Source: Arachis hypogaea
Lineage: Eukaryota > Streptophyta > Magnoliopsida > Fabales > Fabaceae
Direction of reading: 5' to 3'
NCBI RefSeq assembly: GCF_003086295.3
Contig: NC_092047.1
Location: 63,468,054-63,532,053 of the forward strand
DNA length: 64,000 nt
Shown one piece after another: positions 23,891 through 35,322 of this stretch. Made by a program: the position numbers and the translations under genes. The notes under the pieces were generated by a model. The model saw nothing but the letters and a program-made list of their open reading frames with translations. It had not been told where the DNA came from and made no database searches. Positions within the stretch are counted from its first letter, which is position 1; every line of letters starts with the position of its first letter.

Positions 23891-24390
23891 TATAAATTAT
23901 TTGTCAAACAATTGATGTACTATACAATGCAAACATTAGTTGAAACCTAGAATAAAATCAAGAACAAGTTACAACCCTTTTCCTACATGTAGCGGCTAAA
24001 TCAACATGTATATGATATGTATATTTTAAAGTTTGCATTTAACCTTGTTCAGCATTTTCTGCTTACCTGCTACGCTGTTCTACAACTTCAAATTTCAGTA
24101 AGTTTACATTCATCAACCTAGTTTAGTTTATTATTCATTAAGTTATACGTGAGTTACCATCAAGAATCCTAACACTTTAATGTTACAAATGGATGAAAAC
24201 CTTAAGGTCTTATATAGATCTAAGAGAAATACCAGACCTAAGAGGAAACTAACAGCCAAAACAAAATTCAAACACAAACAGCAACAGAAATGAGACCTTA
24301 TACTAAAAAAATCAATAAATCAATCACTTTCGACAGAAATAAATTCAAAAACTAAGAAGAAAATAATATCAGAAACAAAAAATAAAATCC

Positions 24391-24900
24391 CTAATAGAAA
24401 CGGAACATAAATGAGACCTTTGGAAGAGTGAAGGACAGCAGCAAAGGCACCAAGCAGAGAAATAGAGGAACGTCAGCGGCGGCAGAGCAGCGGAACACAA
24501 ATTGCTGTTGATCTTGCTGTGTAAATGGCGGAATTGACTTCTCCACTCGCGATGAATCCTCGCAAACAGCCTTAAAAGAGAGACTTATCATAGAGAAGGA
24601 AATTAAAGGAAAGGAAAGGAAGGAAAAAAGGAAGGAAAGGAAGCTGACCTAGATCGTCGCAGAGGAAGGAAAGGAAGATGTTGACAATTTTGGTGGAGAA
24701 GACACAGAGGTTGATAAGGAGAAGAAGCTGGAGGAGACGTCACCGGAGGAGATCGCCACTGTAGGAGATCGACGCTGGATGAGATGTCACCGGAGAAGAT
24801 CGTCGGAGAACGCAAGAAGATCGGAGATCGTTGCACAGGCCAGGAGCAACAGCGTGACGCGTGTGGTGTTTCGACTTTCAATTTTCAACTAAGGGTTTCT
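24391..24900 (-). other. Possible promoter-proximal exon region of the chimeric CACTA transcript
   Basis: This stretch has higher GC content, Ser/Pro-rich open frames on the minus strand and a G/A-rich run at 24595-24660 (CT-rich on the minus strand), as often seen in 5' untranslated leaders. All captured exons are downstream of it on the same strand, so a read-through chimeric transcript could start here. No conserved domain seen. Confidence 0.35.
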
Positions 24901-27283
24901 GGAATGTATGGATTACTAATTCTGGTTTTATACCACGTGATAAATGCGGTTCAAAACCGCCATAATTACAAAAAAAGCCAAAAATCCAAAAATCAATTAC
25001 GGCAGAAGCAGAAAACGCCGGAATATCAAAATCTTATGGCGGTTCTTCAAAGTCGCCATAATATAAATGCCATTTTAACCTCTTTTTTTGTAGTGCTCCA
25101 ACGTCCGTGATGCCACGCCCAGAAGTTGGAAATGAAAATTTTGAATTGACGCGTACGCGTCAGTGACGCGTACGCGTGGATGGAACAAAAGGCAATGCAC
25201 GCGTAGGCGTGAAGCACGCATACGCGCGGATGAAAAAGAAATACCAATGTGCGTGTAAGCGTGCAGTACGCGTACACGTGAAAACGCCAACGTTGGAGGG
25301 AACGTTGGAGGTCCAACGCTGAGGCCAACGTCCCTTGCTTTGTTTTAAAACTGCAAAATGAAAATCTTGCATCCACACGCACGCGCACGGTACGCGTACG
25401 CGTGGATGAGATTTTTTGGCACTTTTGCGTGGAAGCGCAAGGCACGCGTACGCGTGGGTTAGCTGACGTTGGCCCTCCAACGTTGAGTCAAGTGCCAATG
25501 ACAGCAAGCTTTCTGGTTTTGCTGGTTTTATTCCAAATGGCGTTTGAGTCAACGTTGGCCCTCAAACATTGACTCAAACGTGAAGCATCAGGATTCAAAA
25601 TTCACACAGATCTCTTCTCAACACCAAGGAAAACTAATTTGAGCCATTTTCAACCCATTCCATTAAGGCCAAAAGCCCAATTCAAAGCTTGAATATCAAT
25701 GGAAGAAAGTATATAAATAGTTTAGAATTTAAGTTAGAAGGACCCTTTTTTTTGTTTTCAATATTTCAGCTACTGGGCACTTTTGCCTCTTTTGTATTAT
25801 TCATTCTCTGTTAGTAAATTTCAAGAATGTATCGTTCAATTCCAATTTCCATTTTTAGAGCTATGAACAACTAAACCCCTTTCATTGGGTTAGGGAGCTC
25901 TATGTAATTCGATGGATCAATATTTGTTTTCGTTTATCTTCTTCTTTCTTTTCTCTTGATTTTACTAGAAAGCTTTCGTTCTTCATCCAATTGGATAGTT
26001 ATCTTGGGAAAGAAGCTATTCATAATTGGATCTCCTCGGAACCTTGGAAGTGGAGTGAGGAGATCATGCTAGAATTGCTTTCTCACATTGGATTAGATTG
26101 GGGTTTGGATGGATATAGTGACATGTAATCCTACCAACACTTTGATCTATGAATTTGTGTGGTATAATCAGTGACCAAACTTCATCTCTTCCCATGAGCA
26201 CTTAAATCAAGAAATTGGGCAATTGTTCATGCTTAGAGAGATTGGTGAGCCAAGGAATTGGGATCCAATCACTTAAGATTGCCAAGGAGATCAATGAATA
26301 CATTGATTGCGGAAGAGATGAAAATGAATTTGATCCGGAGAATTATATATCTCCAGAACCCAATGAATCCCCCATCCTCTTATCTACCCATTCTATTTAC
26401 TTTCTGATCTTTAATTCTCTGTTCCTTTAATTTCCTGCAATTTAAGTTTCCCGCCAATTTTACTTTCTGCAAATCTCAATTCAATTTCTGATTTCACTCA
26501 ACTAGAACAATTTACCAATTATAATTAATCGATCTTCCAATCCCTGTGGGATTCGACCTCACTCTTTTGTGAGTTTTTACTTGACGACAATCCGGTGCAC
26601 TTGCCGGAAGGAAATTTGTTGAGAGGCAAATTCCCACGTATCAGTAATTTGTAGTTTAGTAGGAGTGTTTTCAAGCTATATGATGAGCGGATATTTTATA
26701 CGCTTTTTGGTATCATTTCATATAGTTTCTAGCATGTTTATTTAGTTTTTATTAAGTTTTTATAGGTTTTAGTCTTAAATTCACATTTTTGGATTCTATT
26801 AAGAGTTTATGTGTTTTTGTGCAATTTTAGGTATTTTCTGGCTAAAATTGAGGAGCTGGAGCAAAAGTCTGATTCAGAGACAGTGAAAGCACTGCAGATG
26901 CTGTCCAGATCTGACCTCCTTGTGTTCAAAAGAGCTTTTCTGGAGCTACAAACGTCCAAATGGAGCATTCATAATAGATATGGAAAGCTGACTTCCAGAG
27001 CTTTCCAGCAATGTATGATAGTCCATACTTTGCTTCCAATTAGAAGGCCCAAAACCGGCATCCAACGCCAGCCTCCTGGCCCCCTTTCAGGCGTCCAGCG
27101 CCCAAGGAGAAGAGACCAGCGTCCGAACGCCTAAAGAGGACCCGCTTGCCAGCGTTCAACACCCTAGAGACCTCATAGCACGTGGATCTTATTAGAGCTC
27201 AGCCCAAACACTCACCAAGTGGGCCTCAGAAGTGGATTTTGGCACTAAAAAGACCGTTTTATCCTTACTAGTCATTTATTTAG

Positions 27284-27432
27284 TATTTAAGGGATTAGAT
27301 TTATGTTATTCAGAGACATCATCTAGACTTTACACCATATTTCATTTTATCATTGTATTTTTCTTTTAGTATGAGTTTCTAAACCTTCTAGATTGAGGGG
27401 AGGAACCCTGCTGAGTCCTATGAATTAATAAA
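27284..27432 (+). promoter_or_regulatory. Putative LTR promoter and poly(A) signal, element 3
   Basis: TATTTAA at 27284-27290 sits in TTTAGTATTTAAGGG. The same TAGTTTAGTATTTAA text occurs in the FIDEL-like LTRs (for example 59391-59404), which suggests a TATA-type box. AATAAA at 27427-27432 is a candidate poly(A) signal about 140 bases further. Inferred from position and conservation only. Confidence 0.45.
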
Positions 27433-27835
27433 AGTATTATTGTGTCTCTTCGATCCGTATTTGATTTAATTCTAAGATGTATACTCGTTCTTCAACATGG
27501 TGAATAGGATGAACAGTGACAATTAGCTCTGTTCATCATACTAGAAACGCATGCCTGACAACCACCCGTGTTTACTTCGGCTCGTGTGAATACGTGACTG
27601 GAAGGCGCGAACCGCCAACTTGATTATACATCTCTCAGACGGCTAATCCATGACTTCGTTGGGAACTTCTCGAGACACTAGTTCAGCCAATTTTCGAGGA
27701 GATTAGAGTCTCTGGGGTAGAGGCTAGGGACCAAAGAAGCAGCATTCTCTAATTCGGAAGATTCGACCTTATCTGTGGCATTTTGAGTAGGATCGCCAAG
27801 AGAATGAACAGCTAAAGCTTCACCCTCGTTCAGAT

Positions 27836-27945
27836 TGGATGTCCACGGCCAATGGCGTTTGATCTGAAGTAGAGAAGATTGATGACCACGGCCAATGGCG
27901 TTTGATCTGAAGCAGAGGAGATTGATGACCACGGCCAATGGCGTT
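27836..27945 (+). repeat. Short tandem triplication in the element 3 LTR
   Basis: GACCACGGCCAATGGCGTTTG recurs three times at a spacing of about 46 bases with intervening ATCTGAAGYAGAGRAGATT. Two further copies are in the right LTR at about 57008 and 57054. GGCCAATGGC contains a CCAAT box, so it could act in transcription, which is untested. Confidence 0.7.
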
Positions 27946-28311
27946 GATCACATACAGCCTGCTAAAGAAGAAATCATTCACAAGCAAAGAAGACAGTAAT
28001 ACCAGAGTTAATTTAGAAAGATAAAGCAACTCTAATCCTTAACCATATTCCTATTACTGATTCCTTTCTAATTTACAAAGTATTTTATACCCTTTTTCTT
28101 TATTTACAAGTCAACTTAGTTTAGATCTCACAAATACAAATTAAGCCAACAACTTCTGATTCACCTAACTAAGACCTGTTAGATAACCATAGCTTGCTTC
28201 AAACCACAATCCTCGTGGGATCGACACTAACTCGCTCAGGTATTACTTGGACGACCCAGTGCACTTGCTGGTACAGTTGTACGAAGTGTGGGGATTCGTG
28301 CACCAAGTTTT

Positions 28312-28329
28312 TGGTGCCGTTGCTGGGGA
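28312..28329 (+). promoter_or_regulatory. Primer binding site, element 3
   Basis: TGGTGCCGTTGCTGGGGA starts seven bases after the LTR and differs from the tRNA-Asp-complementary consensus TGGCGCCGTTGCCGGGGA at two C-to-T positions. Confidence 0.85.
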
Positions 28330-28589
28330 TTGTTCGAGTTTGGACAACTGATGGATTATCTTGTTCCCTAGATCAGGTAATTTTTATTTTATTTGAGTCT
28401 TTTATTTTTATTTTCTTCTTCTCTATTTTTGAAAAATAAAAAAAATATTTTTCAACAATTTTTATTTTCTTTGTCTAATATTTGTTTTTGGTTTGAGTCT
28501 TACATGTTTTCTATTTTTTTTCCAAAAATTTTAAAACTTCTTAAAAAACCTTTTTCAAAAATTTTTATTTTCAAGAATCCTTAGCTTTC

Positions 28590-30115
28590 TGATAAACCCC
28601 GATTTTGTGGTTTATCTTGTGCTTATTTTGGGGGATTTTATCACATTTTCTCACATTTATTCAATGAAATAGCATGATTTTGCAATTCTCCTTTGATTTG
28701 TGCTTAAAAGTGAAAACATGCTTTTTAGGCCCTAAAATCGGTGATTTTAATTCACTTTAATTCCATTCGATGCCTTGATGTGTTTGTTGAGTGATTTCAG
28801 GTTCATAAGGCAAGTATTGGATGGAAGGAATGAAGAAAAAGCATGCAAAGTGGGAGAACTCATGAAGAAATGAAGGAACCGTAAAGTTGTCAAGCCTGAC
28901 CTCTTCGCACTCAAACAACCATAACTTGAGCTACAGAGGTCCAAATGAGGCAGTTCCAGTTGCGTTGGAAAGCTAACATTCGGGGCTTCGAAATGATATA
29001 AAATTTGCCAAATGTTACTTCACGCTCAGGGGCACGCACGCGCCATGTACGCGTGCGTGCCGATTCTGCCGTGGCCCACTAAGGTGAAATTGCCCCCAGC
29101 GATTTCTGAAGCACTTTGGGCCCAACCCAACTCATTTCTAATGCTATTTCATGCAAAATTCAAGCTTGGGCAAAGGGAGAGCAATTGTTTGTAGCATTAG
29201 CATCATGTAGGTTAGTTTCTAGAGAGATAAGCTCCCTCTTCTCTCTAGAATTAGGTTAGGTTAATTTTCATCTCAGATCTAGATTTAATTCATGCTTTGA
29301 TTTACTTTTCCTTTACAATTTCTTGTTCCTCTACTCTTTCTCTTTCTAATTTTGTATTTCATTCTTGTAATTGCTTACTTTGTTGTTGATGCACTTTTGT
29401 TCTTCTATTTTCCTTTAATGCAATTTATGATTCATGTTCTTTTATTGTTGATTTGATTTGTTGTTGTTTAATTCCTTGCAATTGAGTAGTGTAGATTTAC
29501 TTTCCTTGGTATTTTACTATGTTTTCCTTTTATGCCTTCTAAGTGTTTGATAAAATGCTTAGTTGGATTTTAGAGAAGAATTTTGTGCTCTTGGCTTGGG
29601 AAGGTAACTTAGGAACTCTTGAGTTACTAATGTCCAAGTGATTGACGATTGGGAGCCATTAACGCTAGATCTCACCAATTGATTAGGTGTAGAACTAGGA
29701 CTTATGGACTTGGATTGACATAGCTCACTTGACTTTCCTCTACTATTAGTTAGGGGTTAACTTAGTGGGGTTGGTCCTTGCCAATTCTCATGTTGTAGTT
29801 AGTGATAAGGATAGAGATCCTTGACCACCTAACCTTGCCAAGACTTTTCAGTTGTTAGTTTATTTGTATTGCTATTTACAGTCCATGTCTCTTATCCCAA
29901 AAACCCCAAAATATCTCATAACCAATAACAAGACACTTTGTTGCAATTCCTAGGGAGAACGACCCGAGGTTCCAATACTTCGGTTTATAAATTTAGGGGT
30001 TTGTTACTTGTGACAAATAAATTTTTGTATGAAAGGATCCTTGATTGGTTTAGAAGCTATACTTTACAACGAGCTTTCAATTGTGATTTCCAAACCGTCA
30101 AGAATTCGTTCATCA
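28590..30115 (+). repeat. Element 2 left LTR
   Basis: TGATAAACCCCG...TTCGTTCATCA. Related in outline to the LTRs at 3874 and 57119 (same TGATAAAC start, the shared 'CACTTGACTTTCCT' and 'GGTTTGTTACTTGTGACAA' blocks), so these three belong to one superfamily of elements. Confidence 0.9.
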
Positions 30116-30118
30116 AAA

Positions 30119-30136
30119 TGGCGCCGTTGTCGGGGA
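30119..30136 (+). promoter_or_regulatory. Primer binding site, element 2
   Basis: TGGCGCCGTTGTCGGGGA, three bases after the LTR, is one base away from the tRNA-Asp-complementary sequence. Confidence 0.88.
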
Positions 30137-30284
30137 GTTGCAATGGTGTTATGTTATTGGTTATTGTGTATATGTGAATATTGTGAATAGCTTGATTTTT
30201 GGATTGCTTGTTAGTTTTTGCTAGTTTTAGGACTTTGTTTCATTATTTCTTATTAGCTTTTATTTCTTATTTTCACTTTTCACT

Positions 30285-32051
30285 ATGAATTCTCACTTTG
30301 GCTATGAGTGTGATTACAACTATGTTGTAGGAAATGAAAACTTCAATGAGGATGTGTATCAAGGATGGGACAATCAAAGGTGGGAGAAGCCATATGCATA
30401 TGATCAATCCTCATGGCAACAACCTCCACCAATGCACTATGAAGAAGAGCCATTCTATGATGCATATCAATCCAATGGCTATGGTGAATCCTCTTGTGAC
30501 TTTCAAGAACCACCGCCATATGCCTATGAGCCATATCCCCAACATAACCATCAACCATACTCACAAGCCACCTTTCACCAACCATCTTCATATGACCCTA
30601 ATCCATACCCACCATACCAACAATCATATGAGTCATATGAACCACACATAGAGCCACCACCACTCCAACATCAATATTTTCAAGAGCCACCCCCTTCATA
30701 TTATTACCAAGATGAACCACCTCCAATACATGAAAACTTTCAACCACAAGATGAACTCTACTTTCCACCATAACTCTACCTAAAAGAACCACCTTCCGAC
30801 TATAATACCTTTCCCCCAAACAATGAACCCTCTCTTCCACCATCACCTTCCGATGAAGCCTCTATGCTAGAATTAAGGGATCTTGAATCTCATATCTTAA
30901 GGCAACACGAGGAGGATGAAAAGAATTTTGAGGAGTTAAGAGCAAAAATGGCTATCATGGTAGAAGCCATTGGCAACATAGTCTCATCCCGCCTAAGCCT
31001 ATGCGATCAAGGCACTTCCATTGTGGAATGTGGAGAAGCAACAAAGGAGCTTAGTGAGGGAGTGAACTTGAAGCTCCAAGGTGAAGAAGAGGAGTTAAAG
31101 CAAGAAATGCAACAAGAGGATGAGGTAGAGATTATTGAATAAGAGGAAGAAGTGGTTGAAGACTTAGGAGATGCGAAACCACCTTGGGAGTCTAGGATTG
31201 AAGAAAACCCCTTCAAAATGATTGAAATTGATGCTAGGGAGGAAAGTGCACACCTTCCAAGGCATATCCCTTATGAAGAATCAAATGGGATAAAGCAAGA
31301 ATTGAGTTCCCTTGGTGAGGAAGATCAAGCGCCAAGTCTTAGTGGTGAAGAATCCTTTGAACATGAAGAACCTTCCCCCATTTGATTTGAAAGCAATGTG
31401 GAGGTAAATCTCTCTCATTCCCCCATTTATGATTTGAGTAAGGGAAAAGGTTTGGATAAAATTGTTGAACAAAGGATTGAAATTAAGAGATCTTGTGAAG
31501 AGGTAGAAGTCCTTAGAAAAAGGAGGATGGGAATTGAATACGCCTTGTCAAGACCCTTGGAATCACCTTTGCCTAGATTTCCATCTACACCTTCATTTGA
31601 GTGGATGAAACTCATTTCTATTATCTTTATTATCCCACTTGAATATGGCTTGCTTGAAACGGATGGTCAACTTAGGATGCTTTGTGGGATGAAGCGTAAA
31701 AGAAAGATGTTTCGTGGTTGGCGTTGCAAATCAAGGCTCATTATGGTTGAAGCTTCAAGGAGTAAAGGTTAGACTAGTGCTCAATTGGATGGGTCTAGGA
31801 GGATAGTTTGGTGCTTCCATGAGAATTCCTCTCTCTTGCCACCCGGAGGAAATCGCCATGATCAACTCAAGGACGGGTGTGAAAACAAAGTGTGGGATCC
31901 CAGATCACACAAGGAAGATCAACTTTGGGAGCCTATGGTTTGTGAAGAACTCCATCAAAGCTTGGAGTTATTAACTTTGAATGATGAAGCACAATGGAAG
32001 TCCAAGCATTGGTGGATGTTCAATGATGGGTTCAAGCACAAGCCACCTTGA
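30285..32051 (+). pseudogene. Long non-gag ORF of element 2, four in-frame stops
   Basis: A single frame of 589 codons opens with MNSHFGYECDYNY and closes with KHWWMFNDGFKHKPP, interrupted by stops at 30771, 31140, 31383 and 31770. The first 160 residues are Tyr/Pro/Gln-rich. Next come a coiled-coil-like segment (LRDLESHILRQHEEDEKN), acidic segments with DLGDAKPPWES, then a compact conserved part: IPLEYGLLETDGQLRMLCGM, CHENS-like basic text, DGCENKVWDP and CEELHQSLE. The same order of motifs is in element 5. No CCHC finger, aspartic protease or RT motif. Function unknown. It could be a highly divergent gag-like packaging protein, which is speculation. Confidence 0.7.
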
Positions 32052-32100
32052 TGGAGAGCTCCCCATAAGTCCAACTTAAGGACAATAAACAAAAGTGCTA

Positions 32101-32118
32101 GGTGGGAGACAATCCACC
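32101..32118 (+). ncRNA. Hairpin A, element 2
   Basis: GGTGGGAGACAATCCACC: a 6-bp stem (one G-U pair) and loop AGACAA, 50 bases after the ORF stop and preceded by CAACTTAAGGACAATAAAC, AAAAGTGCTA. Same module as in elements 1, 3, 4 and 5. Confidence 0.65.
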
Positions 32119-33781
32119 ATGGTAAACTCTTTCCTTTTTCTCTTTTGTACATATTGGTAAAATATGTTTAATCTCATGTTTTGATTGATTTGTTAAGTTT
32201 GTTTGGTAGTCTAGTAGGTTAAATAAGGTTTTATGATGTTTTGGTAGTTTTTTGGATGTTTGGAATGCTTAAACATAGAAAAAATTTGAAAAACAGAGCA
32301 CCACCCACACGCACGCGCACTTCATACGTACGCATTAACAAGCAATTTCGGCCATCCACGCGGACACGCCATGTACGCATACGCGTGGATTGAATTTTTT
32401 CACCTCCCATACATTCACCCGAGATTTGTGCCTGAAGTGTGCCAACTTTGTGCCCCAAGGCACGCGAACGCGTACCTTGTGCGTCCGCGTCAACTCTCTG
32501 CCTTGCCATACACGCGTCCGCGCACTGTGCGCGTATGCGTCGCTTCCATTTCATCAATCTACGCTTACGCGCACATGACGCGCACATGTGGATTGCCCTG
32601 TTTCACTCACCTTCTTTTCTTCTCCTCTTTCTATTTCTTTCCTTCTTCTCTTCTCTTTCCACCCTTCAATCATCATCTAACACAACCAAGCATCATATAA
32701 CACCATTTCTTTTAGTTAGTTAGTTAGTTTAATTTTTGTTTTCCAAGTGTTGGATTACTAATCTTGTTTACTGTTTACTGCTGCTTATTACTGATATGAT
32801 GTTAGTTCAACATCATTGTTGTTAATCGTCATTGTTGGATTTCATTGTTGAGGTTATACTTGGTTACTTGGTTCGGAACTTTTCATGTTTAATGCTTTGA
32901 ATACCAAGTACATGTTACATTGCCTTCATTCTTCTTAACTCTTTTGAATTGCATGTTTTGGCCACCATGCATTCATCATCTATTGTTAGGCAATTGTATA
33001 TTATCATTGCATTTTTTTTAGGTGATGCTTGTTTATGGTCTACCCTTATTCACATCACTTATTTCATGCATTGAGATTGTAGAATTGTGAGATCGGATCG
33101 AAAGCTTACCTAGTGACATATTTTTGAGCTTTCTAAGCTTTGTGGACCATGCTTGCTATGTGATTGATTTCCAATTCTATCTTCTTTTTCCTAAGTTCCA
33201 TAGCATCCATGTGTTTCACCTCTATGTCATTTAGGTGTTGAAACAACTTCAATATGTGTCATTGTTTGATGTGTGAGCTCTCTAGACCATTTTGTTCATC
33301 AAATTTACTTACACATCAATCAATGTCCATGCATTATCCAATTTCACAATTGCTTGATTTTTGCTTGAATGCTTTTATGCTTCTTCACTACTTGTTTGGT
33401 TGCCTTAACCTACAAGTCTTTTAAAGTATCTCAAGCACACTAGAATGAGTGAAGTACATGTTTTCTTTTGTGTAAATGTGACATAGCTTTTTATACTAGT
33501 ATGTGTGTGTTCTAAACCGCGCGCAATTTTAGAATCCACACACCTATTTTTCATCAATGACACACCAATTCACCCACTCAATTCTAGTGATTTACCTCAT
33601 TCCAACAATACCCGCTTCCTTCCTTTTGTATGTTTTCATCTTACGGTGTTTATTTTATTTTTCATGATCGATGCACCACAAGCAAAAATGGAAGCGGAAG
33701 AAAGAACACGCAGCACCGATTGACCTACCAGCCGAAGGTAGCAACTCGGAAAGTCGCCGTACCCCCTTGCTCATCTTTGAG
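32119..33781 (+). other. Element 2 internal non-coding region
   Basis: ACGCG/CGCGT palindromes are concentrated at 32305-32595. The remainder is T-rich, unstructured sequence. A short basic frame at 33663-33723 (MDAPQAKMEAEERTRSTD) might be a relic of the third ORF but is too short to claim. Confidence 0.5.
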
Positions 33782-33799
33782 TGCACCGAGGACGGTGCA
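33782..33799 (+). ncRNA. Hairpin B internal copy, element 2
   Basis: TGCACCGAGGACGGTGCA is a perfect 7-bp stem with an AGGA loop. It is followed by AACTTTTAAGTGTGGGGAGG, which resembles the tract ahead of the 3' LTR (TTTAAGTGTGGGGAGATT). Compared with other copies nearly all stem bases are changed, yet pairing is kept. Confidence 0.7.
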
Positions 33800-33839
33800 A
33801 ACTTTTAAGTGTGGGGAGGTCATCCGACCGCTCGGCATT

Positions 33840-35285
33840 TTTGGGTGACAAGTTTCTAATCCCAACACTTTTGCATTTCATTTTAGGATTTTTAGTTGCA
33901 TTTTCTTATTTTGCATATGTATATATTAAGCTTAGTCAAAATCATGATATTTTCCAAGGATTTTATCTATAGGGCACCCCAATTGAAAAAAAAAAGTTTT
34001 TTTAGAACTTGCTTGAATTATATACTTTGTGGAACATGATTTTTGAGCTAAGAACACAAGCATGTGAGTTTTGAGCCTTAATTGTGTGGTTACATCATAT
34101 AGAACCACTTATTTTCATTCTTGTGTGCATTATTCTCTTCCTATGATTGTAATCTTTGATTTATTTAATTCTATATGTCCGATATTTTGTGTATACATGC
34201 ATTTATATGATTGAGGCCATTGTTCAAATAGCTCACTTACCCAAATAAGCCTACCTTTTATCTTCCATTGATAACCAATTTTGAGCCTATGCTTAACCCA
34301 TTTGTTCTTAATTGTAGCACAGTACAAGCCTAAGTGAAAAATAATAAATATCCCTTAATTCGGATCTTTGATTAGCTTAGGCTAGTGAGAGTGTTTATCA
34401 TTTGATTTTAGGGGAAGTTGGGAACATGGGGTAGAGATAAAAGTGTGTTTGTGTTTTTGTCGAAAAATTTTGGGAATTGGGTACATACTCATGTATTAAT
34501 CATGTGTAAACCATATGCATTGATGTTCTTGTATACATTTTAGTTTGAAAAGAAAAAAAATGAGAAAAACAAAAAGAAAAAAAAATATATATATATAAAG
34601 AAAAAAAAGAAAATATATAGAAAAAAAAGAATTACAATAAAAAGGGGACAAAATGCCCCAAAGTTCAAAGTTCAATAAAAGTCAATGCATATGGGTGGTG
34701 ATCAAAAAGAGAATGCATGAGTGTGTGAAAAAGTGAAGAATGGGTAGTTAGGTTTGTTTAGAATTGTATAGGTTGTCATAGGTTAGGTGGGAAGTTTAAG
34801 TTAATCAAAGATTCAAATCTCAAGCTTACTTGACCATATGCATCCTACCTTGACCCTAACCCCATTACAACCTATGGGAAAGCCCTCATGATATTTGTAT
34901 ACATGCATAAAGTAATTGTTGATTGTTAGATGAAAAACAAATCTTGGAAAGTATGATTAGGGGAGAATTGAGTGAATCAACCCCATACACTTGAGTGACT
35001 AGAGCGGATACACATCCGGTGAGGGTTCGATTGCTCAATTACATGTTTCCACCCATGATCATCTCTTTTCTTGCAAGTTTGTAAAATCTTTTTAATAATT
35101 CAATTCAATTGTGGGTTGAGTGATCGCTATTGCCTTAGCCCTTGTGTTTGTATATGTATTCTTGGAAATTGATTTATTTTGACTAAGTGGATACATTCAT
35201 GTAGATAGATTGCATATAGATAGGTTGCATGTAGTTAGTTTGCATTGAATAAATGTTGATGTCCCTTTGCTTCTTTCTTGATTTT
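33840..35285 (+). other. Element 2 internal non-coding region with A-rich tract
   Basis: No coding signal. An A-rich simple-sequence run with (AT)n sits at about 34549-34640. The rest is unstructured up to the hairpin before the 3' LTR. Confidence 0.55.
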
Positions 35286-35322
35286 AGCATGAGGACATGC
35301 TTAGTTTAAGTGTGGGGAGATT
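35286..35322 (+). promoter_or_regulatory. Hairpin B and polypurine tract before the 3' LTR, element 2
   Basis: AGCATGAGGACATGCT (stem AGCATG/CATGCT, loop AGGA; 35286-35301) is followed by TAGTTTAAGTGTGGGGAGAT, a purine-rich run that ends where the LTR begins (35323). Its position is that of the plus-strand primer in LTR elements. Confidence 0.7.

Larger units (their letters stand above)
18369..25095. mobile_element. CACTA (En/Spm-type) transposon carrying host gene fragments, TSD CTC
   Basis: The left end is CACTACAAAAAATTTTGG and the right end is ...TTTTTTTGTAGTG. CTC occurs at 18366-18368 and 25096-25098, giving the 3-bp duplication typical of CACTA elements, and the uninterrupted sequence is seen in the left LTR near 9690. 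Subterminal arrays of GGCGGTTTGAACCGCC-like repeats occupy 18390-18900, with fewer at 24945-25075. No transposase motifs were found. Instead the minus strand holds spliced-looking exon pieces of at least four unrelated genes. It is therefore non-autonomous (6727 bp). Confidence 0.92.
9043..26643 (+). mobile_element. Element 1: pol-deleted Ty3/gypsy retrotransposon, TSD GTAAT
   Basis: Direct repeats GTAAT at 9038-9042 and 26644-26648 flank the whole unit. It has a left LTR 9043-11124, a primer site, a gag-PR-integrase-tail reading frame, a remnant third ORF and a right LTR from about 17736-17741 to 26643. The right LTR holds a 6727-bp CACTA transposon. No reverse transcriptase or integrase core is present between 11125 and 17740, so it must have depended on another element for movement. 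Without the CACTA element and its 3-bp TSD it would be about 10.9 kb. Confidence 0.9.
17741..26643 (+). repeat. Element 1 right LTR, split by a CACTA transposon
   Basis: It starts at 17736-17741 (TGTCAGGGCATC; exact base uncertain), is interrupted at 18369-25095, resumes with CTCCAACGTCCG, and ends ...CACGTATCA at 26643. Without the insertion and its TSD it is about 2.17 kb versus 2.08 kb on the left. The right copy has about 70 bases at 26275-26360 (GATTGCCAAGGAGATC...) missing from the left copy near 10868. Confidence 0.9.
26681..28305 (+). repeat. Element 3 left LTR (1625 bp)
   Basis: It starts TGATGAGCGGATATTTTATACGC and ends GGGATTCGTGCACCA. The start is the same as in the element 4 family, but the body differs. 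It shows GGCGTCCAGCGCC-like palindromes at 27055-27160 and three copies of GACCACGGCCAATGGCGTT at 27836, 27882 and 27926. Confidence 0.9.

Noticed and set aside
28393..28584. Short hydrophobic open frame after the primer site of element 3
   Set aside because: T-rich leader cut by element 2; no conservation elsewhere.
32231..32723. Open frames of about 100-120 codons on both strands
   Set aside because: Compositional effect of ACGCG motifs in the spacer of element 2; not conserved in element 5.
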